Positions 33,886-41,017 of a stretch of DNA of 56,719 bases are shown here, in pieces. Source of the stretch: Lachnospiraceae bacterium (GTDB lineage: Bacteria > Bacillota > Clostridia > Lachnospirales > Lachnospiraceae); the NCBI GenBank assembly GCA_900752065.1, contig CAADTT010000062.1, forward strand, positions 1-56,719, in the 5' to 3' direction. Position 1 is the first letter of the stretch. Each line of letters starts with the position of its first letter. The notes under the pieces are model-generated. The model saw nothing but the letters and a program-made list of their open reading frames with translations. It was not told the DNA's origin and made no database searches. A program made the translations under genes and the position numbers.

Positions 33886-34770
33886 TTATCCCCGGGGATG
33901 CGCCTTGGTATAAACCTCCCGCACCCGGTTTACATTCATATGCAGATACATCTGCGTTGTAGAAATGACGGAGTGCCCCAGCATTTCCTGTACCGCCTTC
34001 AGATCTGCACCATTCTGCACCAGATGTACCGCAAAGGAATGGCGCAGCGTATGAGGTGTAATATCCTTCTCTATATGCGCTTTCTCTGCATACTGCTTTA
34101 CCAGTTTCCAGAATCCCTGACGGCTCATAGGTTTTCCAGAACAGTTCACAAAAAGATATTCGCTCGCCATTCCCCTCAGAAGCGCTTCTCTTGCTTCTCC
34201 CATGTAATTCTTCAACGCCTCTTTCGCCGTATTTCCAAAGGGAATTACCCTTTCCTTATCTCCATCCCGACAGATAATATAATTCATTTCCAGATTCAAA
34301 TCTTCCATCTGAACCATCAGGAGTTCCGACACGCGCATCCCTGTAGCGTATAATAGCTCCAGCATCGCTTTATCCCTGCATCCCTTCGCCGTCTCACCGA
34401 CAGGGGCATCCAGGAAATCATTTACCTCCTGCATGGTCAGAATCTCCGGCGCTTTTTTTTCAATATGAGGCGCCTTGATCGGTTCCGCAGGGTCCTGTTT
34501 CAACTGATTCAGTGAAAAAATAAAATGGAAGTAAGACTTCATGGAAGCCACATTTCTCGATACCGTTGATGTGGAAAAACCTTCCCTTTCCAGAAAAAGA
34601 ATATAGGAATTTAAACTGGTGGATGTAACATCCTCCAAATTCGTTATTCCCTTTGATTCTAAAAATGTAAAGAGTTTTCTCAAATCCCTCTGATAAGACA
34701 TCACTGTGCTGTTCGAAGCATTTTTTACCTGCTCCAGATATGTAACAAAATTCGGTATCGTGCTTTCCAT
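33886..34770 (-). CDS. xerD: Tyrosine recombinase XerD
   Basis: 294-residue site-specific recombinase that resolves chromosome dimers at dif with XerC. N-terminal SAM-like core-binding domain (NASNSTVMSYQRDLRKL near 15-31) and a catalytic domain with Arg in ATGMRVSELL near 145, Lys in GDKERVIPFG near 171, HTLRHSFA near 240, LGHSVISTT near 263 and Tyr in QMYLHMN near 276. ATG 34770 has GGGAG ten bases upstream and gives the usual length; the longer frame adds 34 residues without support. A household recombinase by neighbourhood (spoIIM, rny), not a phage integrase. Confidence 0.93.
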   Translation of the reverse strand: MESTIPNFVTYLEQVKNASNSTVMSYQRDLRKLFTFLESKGITNLEDVTSTSLNSYILFLEREGFSTSTVSRNVASMKSYFHFIFSLNQLKQDPAEPIKAPHIEKKAPEILTMQEVNDFLDAPVGETAKGCRDKAMLELLYATGMRVSELLMVQMEDLNLEMNYIICRDGDKERVIPFGNTAKEALKNYMGEAREALLRGMASEYLFVNCSGKPMSRQGFWKLVKQYAEKAHIEKDITPHTLRHSFAVHLVQNGADLKAVQEMLGHSVISTTQMYLHMNVNRVREVYTKAHPRG

Positions 34771-34909
34771 ACTTCTGTACTCCCGCCTGACTTTTTTCGT
34801 CATTTTAACCATAAACAGCTTATTACAAAGCTTTTCTTTACAAGAGTATAACAGCTTTTTCAGCAAAATCAATCCCTTTTTTTCGAGCAGAATTTCCCCA
34901 TTTTACAGC

Positions 34910-34960
34910 AAATACCAGATATCGGAGTGCCTTTTTTCAGCGCTACAATATCTGGTATTT
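34910..34960. terminator. 13-bp inverted repeat after spoIIM, likely terminator
   Basis: Arms 34910-34922 and 34948-34960 are exact reverse complements (25-bp spacer with a run of T). It lies 49 bp past the spoIIM stop on the minus strand. The T-run after the hairpin is weak (TTTGCTG), so termination is likely but not certain. Confidence 0.6.
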
Positions 34961-35008
34961 CCCTTTTCAAAAATTTGAAAAGTATTTTTTCAATTTTTAC
35001 CGCCGCTT

Positions 35009-35596
35009 TCACAGAATGATCTGCAGGATCTGTCTGACAACCCAGGGATTCAGGCTGCTTTCTAAAAGAATTCCAAACATCATAAAAAGGCACATGCCAA
35101 CAAAAAGAAGTACATAGCCTGCCAAACTATTTCCCGCTCCTCTGCGGTCCGTCCATCCTCCTGCCTTCAGGTAAATCCCGTTCAGGAAAAAAATCCAGGC
35201 AGGTATGTAAAATAAAGTCTGCGGAAAGATTGCCGATGCCGTAAAGAGAAGTCCCCATCCTCCTAGCTTCAAAACTGCAATCCCCATCAGCGTTCCTGCT
35301 GAAAAACCCATCCATAACACAGCCGCTGCCGCACTGGGAATCCCTGCAGCCGTAAATCCCGCAGCCCATAACAGGACGATCCATTTCATCCGTTTTTTTA
35401 GGATATACAAAAACAGTTCTGTCCTGTCGATCTCCAGATATTTATATTGGCGCAGGAAATAGTCGCTTAAAATTCCTGCTCTGTCCACGGTGGAATCCGC
35501 CAGAATATTTACAGCAATCGCCCCCAATATCATTCCAAGCACAAACAGGGCAGCCGCCGTCCGCAGGAACCTTACATTCATTCCCCATTTTTTCAT
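35009..35596 (-). CDS. spoIIM: Stage II sporulation protein M
   Basis: 195-residue membrane protein of the DMP (SpoIID-SpoIIM-SpoIIP) machine that remodels septal peptidoglycan during engulfment. About five to six hydrophobic segments (near 10-32, 68-90, 92-115, 118-140, 157-180); conserved SSAGTL-like FSAGTLMGI near 98 and IFPQTLFYIPAWIFF near 123. GGAGG six bases before the ATG. Its presence indicates a spore-forming lineage. Located between rny and xerD, the usual Lachnospiraceae order. Confidence 0.9.
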   Translation of the reverse strand: MKKWGMNVRFLRTAAALFVLGMILGAIAVNILADSTVDRAGILSDYFLRQYKYLEIDRTELFLYILKKRMKWIVLLWAAGFTAAGIPSAAAAVLWMGFSAGTLMGIAVLKLGGWGLLFTASAIFPQTLFYIPAWIFFLNGIYLKAGGWTDRRGAGNSLAGYVLLFVGMCLFMMFGILLESSLNPWVVRQILQIIL

Positions 35597-35629
35597 TTTC
35601 TACCTCCGAATCAAACTTCCTGCTGCTGT

Positions 35630-35813
35630 TCCGTCAGGAATTGAACGGCAGCAGATTTCAACCATATAGGTCTATGCTATGCTTCGGAAGTGATTTTTCA
35701 GAACCGTTCTTTTACACGTTCTGGTACTCAAAAGTGAGTTCCAGACCAGTTTTTCGTATTCCTGGCAACTCAAAGATGATCCGCTGAATCATTTTTCATA
35801 TGCCCGCCAACGT
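35630..35813 (-). repeat. Structured gene-free stretch between rny and spoIIM
   Basis: No open frame is supported. Several small hairpins lie in a row: cagaac/gttctg (35699-35723), actc/gagt (35725-35738), a longer tgagtt...aactca stem with cag/ctg inside (35734-35771), and tgat/atca (35777-35791). It could be an interspersed repeat or a short RNA read on the minus strand towards spoIIM. Not similar to any RNA family I can name. Confidence 0.4.
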
Positions 35814-35846
35814 AAAAAAGCTCCATAGACTTTCATCTACAGAGCT
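35814..35846 (-). terminator. Intrinsic terminator of rny
   Basis: Minus strand 11-bp stem (35836-35846 with 35819-35829, two wobble pairs), 6-nt loop, then TTTTTT. It lies 36 bp past the rny stop. Confidence 0.88.
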
Positions 35847-35882
35847 TTCATTAAGCTAAATGTTTACCTGTGAAACTGTGTG

Positions 35883-37439
35883 TTATTTTGCATAGTCAAC
35901 AGCCCGCGACTCACGGATCACGCTGACTTTGATCTGTCCCGGATATTCCAGTTCCGCTTCAATCTGCTTGGAAATATCTCGTGCCATCAATACCATATCG
36001 GCATCGGTGACCTGATCGGGAACTACCATAACTCGAATCTCTCTACCTGCCTGAATAGCAAAGGATTTATCTACACCTTTGAAAGTGTTCGCAATATCTT
36101 CTAACTGTTTTAATCGATTTGTATATGTTTCCAGTGTCTCTCTTCTCGCACCCGGACGCGCTGCGGAAATCGTATCTGCTGCCTGCACGATACACGCAAT
36201 CAGCGACTCCGGCTCTACATCTCCATGATGTGATTCAACCGCATTAATCACAATCGGAGACTCCTTGTACTTCTTACATAAATCAGAACCAATCTGAATA
36301 TGGGATCCTTCCATCTCATGATCGATAGATTTACCAATATCATGTAATAAACCAGCACGTTTCGCTATACGGACATCAACGCCGATCTCTCCCGCAAGAA
36401 GTCCCGCAAGCTGCGCAACCTCAATCGAATGTTTTAAAGCGTTCTGTCCATAACTGGTTCGGAATTTCATTCTTCCAAGTAAACGCACCAACTCGGGATG
36501 AATGCCATGTACGCCAACCTCCAGAGTTGCCGCTTCGCCTTCTTCACGAATCATCGTTTCCACTTCTCTTTGTGCCTTTTCCACCATCTCTTCAATTCTG
36601 GCCGGGTGGATTCTTCCATCCACGATCAGTTTTTCGAGGGCAATCCTTGCCACCTCCCGGCGGATCGGGTCAAAGCCTGATAAAATAACTGCTTCCGGCG
36701 TATCGTCAATAATCAGATCCACGCCTGTCATAGTTTCCAGAGTCCGGATATTTCTTCCTTCTCTACCGATAATCCTTCCCTTCATCTCATCGTTGGGAAG
36801 CTGGACAACAGAAATCGTAGTTTCTGCCACATGGTCAGCCGCACATTTCTGAATCGCTGTTACCACATACTCTTTTGCCTTTTTCGCGGCATCTTCTTTT
36901 GCTCTGTTTTCAAGCTCTTTGTAAAGTTTTGCGGTGTCACTTTTTACTTCATCTTCAACAGTTTTTAAAAGATAATCTTTTGCCTGTTCGGAGGTTAAAC
37001 CTGAGATTCTCTCCAGTTCCTGCACCCGTTTGTCATTTAGCTCTTCAACTTCAATACTTTTTTTCTTTAATTCTTCTTCTTTCGCTGCTAATCCTGATTC
37101 TCTTCTCTCGATTGCATCCGCTTTTTTATCTATTGCTTCTTCTTTAGATAAAACGCGCTTTTCGTAACGCTGAAGTTCCGTGCGCCTTTCCCTGGTTTCC
37201 CTGTCAAGCTCATTTTTTGTCTTTAAAGACTCTTCCTTGACTTCGAGAAGGGCTTCTCTCTTCTTCGTCTCTGCAGCCTTGAGCGCATCATCTATTATTT
37301 TTCTGGCCTTTTCTTCCGCACTTCCAATTTTTGCTTCAACAACCTTTTTATGGTATGCGATAGCTACAGGCCATGTAATAGCAACGGCTATAATCAGTGA
37401 GATTACAACAGCAATAATGGTTATTACTGCACTCGGCAC
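35883..37439 (-). CDS. rny: Ribonuclease Y
   Basis: 518-residue membrane-bound endoribonuclease that starts mRNA decay in Firmicutes. N-terminal membrane helix (~2-27), a long coiled coil (~35-200, rich in E/K/R), a KH domain (GRIIGREGRNIRTLE near 222-236) and an HD domain (LLHDIGKSIDHE near 365) with the metal His-Asp. GTG start at 37439 with GGAGG upstream. It has its own promoter (37487-37515) and terminator. Confidence 0.97.
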   Translation of the reverse strand: MPSAVITIIAVVISLIIAVAITWPVAIAYHKKVVEAKIGSAEEKARKIIDDALKAAETKKREALLEVKEESLKTKNELDRETRERRTELQRYEKRVLSKEEAIDKKADAIERRESGLAAKEEELKKKSIEVEELNDKRVQELERISGLTSEQAKDYLLKTVEDEVKSDTAKLYKELENRAKEDAAKKAKEYVVTAIQKCAADHVAETTISVVQLPNDEMKGRIIGREGRNIRTLETMTGVDLIIDDTPEAVILSGFDPIRREVARIALEKLIVDGRIHPARIEEMVEKAQREVETMIREEGEAATLEVGVHGIHPELVRLLGRMKFRTSYGQNALKHSIEVAQLAGLLAGEIGVDVRIAKRAGLLHDIGKSIDHEMEGSHIQIGSDLCKKYKESPIVINAVESHHGDVEPESLIACIVQAADTISAARPGARRETLETYTNRLKQLEDIANTFKGVDKSFAIQAGREIRVMVVPDQVTDADMVLMARDISKQIEAELEYPGQIKVSVIRESRAVDYAK

Positions 37440-37486
37440 AGGAGCACCTCCTTATTTATTTTTCATTGTACAAAAACAACATACTA

Positions 37487-37515
37487 ATTTTACCGTGCTT
37501 TGTGCATATTGTCAA
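37487..37515 (-). promoter_or_regulatory. Promoter of rny
   Basis: Minus strand TTGACA (37510-37515), 17-bp spacer, TAAAAT (37487-37492). Confidence 0.75.
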
Positions 37516-37563
37516 GATATGAAATAGAATCCTTTAACATTATGTTATAGTTCCGCCCCCGCT

Positions 37564-38166
37564 TTACTTTTCACTGTGAAACGCTCTGGATATTTCACTG
37601 GCGGAGAATCCTTTCCGCATAAGAAACATGTACATCTTTTGTTTTTCCTTTGCCGATGCCGTCTCCGGATCAAAATGTTTCTTCTCCATCCACCGGCGGA
37701 TCATCTCTTCCTCGTCTGCGGGCTCCTGTTCCTCAAATATGGCCTGGATCACGTCTTTTGAAATTCCCTTCTGCATCAGGGCATGCGTGATCTGCATCCT
37801 GCTGTCCCTCTCCCGCCTCAACTCAATATACCGTTCCGCATAGGACTCATCATTGACATAACCAAAGCCTTTAACATAAGCAAGCGCCTGGTCAATGATC
37901 TCTGCCGGATAATCCCCCATCGCCAGCTTCTGTCTGAGCTGGAATTCTGTACGATCCATAGATTTTAAAAGGTTCATACAGCGCAGCTTCGCCCGCTTTA
38001 TAAGCAGCTCCTCCATAATTTCCCTGTAGCTCTCTTCCGGCAGTTCGAAGCCTTCCCTGATTTCATAACGCGAGATCTCCCCTCTGTATAATACAAAGGC
38101 GGGGCGCTCATCCAGATAGATCCTGCTCCTGTTTTTCCCCAGAGGCTCTATTCTTGTGACTGTCAC
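37564..38166 (-). CDS. recX: RecA regulatory protein RecX
   Basis: 200-residue helical repeat protein that inhibits or tunes RecA filaments. RecX marks: CMNLLKSMDRTEFQLRQKLAMGDYPAEIIDQAL near 83-115, GYVNDESYAERYIELR near 121 and repeated three-helix units to the end. GTG start at 38166 only two bases past the recA stop, so it is translated from the recA mRNA and should share SOS control. Confidence 0.93.
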   Translation of the reverse strand: MTVTRIEPLGKNRSRIYLDERPAFVLYRGEISRYEIREGFELPEESYREIMEELLIKRAKLRCMNLLKSMDRTEFQLRQKLAMGDYPAEIIDQALAYVKGFGYVNDESYAERYIELRRERDSRMQITHALMQKGISKDVIQAIFEEQEPADEEEMIRRWMEKKHFDPETASAKEKQKMYMFLMRKGFSASEISRAFHSEK

Positions 38167-38168
38167 TC

Positions 38169-39233
38169 TTATTCTCCATCAATGCTTTCTTCCGGCTCCT
38201 GCTTTCCATCAGCATCCTCCGGCTGTTCTTCGTTCTTTTCGGCCGGCGAAAAGATTTCGCGGACCTTCCGCTCTACTTCTTCCATAATTTCCGGATGCTC
38301 CCGCAGATAGATCTTTGAATTTTCCCGTCCCTGCCCGATTTTCGCGCCATTATACGCATACCATGCGCCGCTCTTCACGATGACATTCTCCTTCGCCGCC
38401 AGATCCAGAATATCACCTTCTCTGGAAATCCCTTTTCCAAACATGATATCAAACTCTGCCTCTTTAAAAGGCGGTGCGATCTTGTTCTTGACTACCCGGA
38501 TACGGGTTCTGTTTCCAATCACTTCTCCGCCCTGCTTCAGAGATTCAATGCGGCGTACATCCAGACGGATGGAAGAATAGAATTTGAGTGCGCGTCCTCC
38601 GGTGGTCGTCTCCGGATTTCCGAACATAACGCCTACTTTTTCACGCAACTGATTGATAAAAATGATCGTACAATTATATTTACTGGTAACTCCTGTAAGT
38701 TTCCTGAGTGCCTGGGACATGAGACGAGCCTGAAGTCCCACATGGGAATCCCCCATATCTCCGTCGATCTCTGCCTTCGGCACCAGTGCTGCGACCGAAT
38801 CCACGATAATAATGTCCACCGCTCCGGAGCGGACCATTGTCTCCGTGATCTCCAAAGCCTGTTCGCCATTATCCGGCTGGGAAATGTACAGATTATCAAT
38901 ATCCACGCCTATATTTTTCGCATATACCGGGTCCAGCGCATGTTCTGCATCAATAAACCCGGCAATGCCGCCTTTTTTCTGAACCTCCGCCACCATGTGC
39001 AAGGCCACTGTGGTCTTACCACTGGATTCAGGGCCATAGACCTCTATGATCCTTCCCTTTGGAATGCCGCCAAGTCCCAGGGCAATATCCAGACTCAGGC
39101 ATCCCGTCGGCACCGTCTCCACATTCATATTTGCGCTGGAATCTCCCAGCTTCATGATAGCCCCTTTTCCGAAATCTTTCTCTATCTTACTGATGGCGGC
39201 ATCCAGTGCCTTTAATTTATCTTCCTGACCCAT
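38169..39233 (-). CDS. recA: Recombinase RecA
   Basis: 354-residue ATP-dependent strand-exchange protein and LexA co-protease. Walker A GPESSGKTT near 67-75, the IDAEHALDP segment near 94, Walker B IIVDSVAAL near 141, loop L2 MFGNPETTTGGRALKFY near 202, and an acidic C-terminal tail (NEEQPEDADGKQEPEE). ATG 39233 with GGAG eight bases upstream. Two consensus promoters and a perfect SOS box lie in front. Confidence 0.98.
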   Translation of the reverse strand: MGQEDKLKALDAAISKIEKDFGKGAIMKLGDSSANMNVETVPTGCLSLDIALGLGGIPKGRIIEVYGPESSGKTTVALHMVAEVQKKGGIAGFIDAEHALDPVYAKNIGVDIDNLYISQPDNGEQALEITETMVRSGAVDIIIVDSVAALVPKAEIDGDMGDSHVGLQARLMSQALRKLTGVTSKYNCTIIFINQLREKVGVMFGNPETTTGGRALKFYSSIRLDVRRIESLKQGGEVIGNRTRIRVVKNKIAPPFKEAEFDIMFGKGISREGDILDLAAKENVIVKSGAWYAYNGAKIGQGRENSKIYLREHPEIMEEVERKVREIFSPAEKNEEQPEDADGKQEPEESIDGE

Positions 39234-39252
39234 ATCATAATCTCCTTTTCTG

Positions 39253-39266
39253 CGAACGGATGTTCG
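39253..39266. promoter_or_regulatory. LexA (SOS) box of recA
   Basis: CGAACGGATGTTCG matches the Gram-positive consensus CGAAC-RNRY-GTTCG exactly. It lies about 20 bp upstream of the recA ATG, just downstream of the proximal -10. Confidence 0.9.
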
Positions 39267-39281
39267 TTTTTCCTTTTCATC

Positions 39282-39310
39282 ATCATATTATGTTTTTTCT
39301 TGCTTGTCAA
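39282..39310 (-). promoter_or_regulatory. Proximal recA promoter
   Basis: Minus strand TTGACA (39305-39310), 17-bp spacer, TATGAT (39282-39287). The SOS box sits 16 bp downstream of the -10. Confidence 0.8.
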
Positions 39311-39343
39311 CTAGTTTCTTATGTTCTTGCAGTTTTTTCTTTT

Positions 39344-39372
39344 ATTATAGTTCTCCGTTCACATATTGTCAA
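39344..39372 (-). promoter_or_regulatory. Distal recA promoter with full consensus
   Basis: Minus strand TTGACA (39367-39372), 17-bp spacer, TATAAT (39344-39349): a perfect sigma-A promoter 62 bp above the proximal one. Confidence 0.8.
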
Positions 39373-39504
39373 TACCAAATATCACGTTGTTTTTATTTCT
39401 TTCATGTCTCATAGTTACCCGGACGGGACACTGTTACCGGCAGGTATATGACTTACCCCAAAAGGTAATCTCTGCCGACAGGTATATCTCCTGCTCCGGA
39501 ATTT

Positions 39505-40785
39505 CTAATATACCCGTATTACCGCTGAAATCTCCTTTATCATCGACATGCTCTTCAATATCGTCAAAGAATCGTTGAAGTGACGCTCTTCTACTTCATC
39601 TGTGATGACAACAATCTCCGCCAGATCCCGGATCTTCGCCTTCTGGATAATCTGGGCAATGCTCACGCAGTTGTTTCCAAATACGCTGGCGATGCCTGCC
39701 AGAACACCATGCCTATCCTCCACCTGCATACGGAGAAAATATCTGCTCCGGATATCCTCGATTTTCTTTACGGGAATATCTTTATAGCAGGTACAGCGGA
39801 TCCTTCCGCAGCAGCCGTAACAGATGTTCCGCGCAATGTCAAAGATATCACCTACAATAGCGCTCGCCGTAGGGAGCTCTCCCGCACCTCTTCCGTAAAA
39901 CATGGCGTCATCCACAGCGTCTCCGTGAACAAAAACCGCATTAAAAGAGTCGCTGACCGTCGCCAGGGGATGGCTGCTTGGAATCAGCATAGGATGTACC
40001 CTCGCCTCAATGCCGTCTTCGGTATTCCGTGCCACACCCAAAAGCTTAATGGTACATCCCATCTCCTTCGCATAGCGGATATCTGTCGCTGTGATCTTTG
40101 TAATACCTTCTGTATAGACATCGTCAAAAGTGACACGGGAGTTAAAGGCTATGGATGCCATGATCGCCACCTTTCGCCCTGCATCATACCCCTCAATATC
40201 CGCAGTAGGATCCGCTTCCGCATATCCGAGCTCTGTAGCCATAGCAAGGGCTTCTTCAAACTCCATGCCCTCCGATGACATTTTACTTAAAATAAAATTT
40301 GTAGTACCGTTGACGATTCCCATCACCTCCGTCAGATGGTTGCCTGCCAGACACTGCTTCAGCGGACGGATGATCGGGATCCCGCCTGCCACTGCCGCCT
40401 CAAACAGCAGATCCTTATCATGGGCGGATGCCGCATCAAGAAGCTCCTTGCCCTTTGCGGCGATCAGATCCTTGTTTGCTGTCACTACATTTTTCCCCGC
40501 CTGAAGTGCTTCCAGAATATAGGTTTTCGCAGGCTCCATACCGCCCATCACTTCTATCACGATGTCAATGCTCTCATCCTCAACGATATCCTTCCAGTTG
40601 TTCGTAAGCACGGATGGATCCTCCACCTTTGCCGCTGCCTTTTCCAGATTTCTTACCAGTATCCTTTTCAGCACCAGCTCCGCCCCTATTTTATGGGGAA
40701 TCTCCTCCTTCTGCTGCCGCAGCACTTTATATACGCCTGTTCCCACGGTTCCAAGTCCCAAAAGAGCTACATTGATCTTCTTCAT
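39505..40785 (-). CDS. hom: Homoserine dehydrogenase
   Basis: 426-residue enzyme of the aspartate family pathway (aspartate semialdehyde to homoserine, for Thr and Met). N-terminal NAD(P) motif GLGTVGTGV near 8-16, catalytic core GTTNFILSKM near 159 and GYAEADPTADIEGYDAGRK near 186-204, C-terminal ACT domain (MQVEDRHGVLAGIASVFG near 352) for feedback control, probably by threonine. ATG 40785 has GGAGG; the 12 extra codons upstream lack support. Own promoter at 40848-40876. Confidence 0.96.
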   Translation of the reverse strand: MKKINVALLGLGTVGTGVYKVLRQQKEEIPHKIGAELVLKRILVRNLEKAAAKVEDPSVLTNNWKDIVEDESIDIVIEVMGGMEPAKTYILEALQAGKNVVTANKDLIAAKGKELLDAASAHDKDLLFEAAVAGGIPIIRPLKQCLAGNHLTEVMGIVNGTTNFILSKMSSEGMEFEEALAMATELGYAEADPTADIEGYDAGRKVAIMASIAFNSRVTFDDVYTEGITKITATDIRYAKEMGCTIKLLGVARNTEDGIEARVHPMLIPSSHPLATVSDSFNAVFVHGDAVDDAMFYGRGAGELPTASAIVGDIFDIARNICYGCCGRIRCTCYKDIPVKKIEDIRSRYFLRMQVEDRHGVLAGIASVFGNNCVSIAQIIQKAKIRDLAEIVVITDEVEERHFNDSLTILKSMSMIKEISAVIRVY

Positions 40786-40847
40786 TTTTTCTTCCTCCGC
40801 GATTTTCCAATAACAGTACAAATTCCATTTTCTGTTCTTATCTGTTA

Positions 40848-40876
40848 ATGATAATTTTAAAGAAATGAGATGTCAA
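40848..40876 (-). promoter_or_regulatory. Promoter of hom
   Basis: Minus strand TTGACA (40871-40876), 17-bp spacer, TATCAT (40848-40853). Confidence 0.75.
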
Positions 40877-40889
40877 TATGGATTTTTTG

Positions 40890-40917
40890 TTGACTTTCGC
40901 CTCTTTTATGCCATACT
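40890..40917 (+). promoter_or_regulatory. Promoter of the DUF975-PF06541 fusion gene
   Basis: TTGACT (40890-40895), 16-bp spacer, CATACT (40912-40917), about 94 nt before the ATG; divergent from the hom promoter 14 bp away. Confidence 0.6.
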
Positions 40918-41017
40918 AAAAATGTCAAATATCCACAAAAAGTTTTATAGCCGCAACAACATAAATCCGCGGAATCATGACAACCGTTCCGCATTTACAT
41001 AAGAAAGAGGACACGCT

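Noticed and set aside
33886..34770. Phage or island integrase
   Set aside because: Length, motifs and neighbours (spoIIM, rny) fit the household recombinase XerD; no att site or tRNA is next to it.
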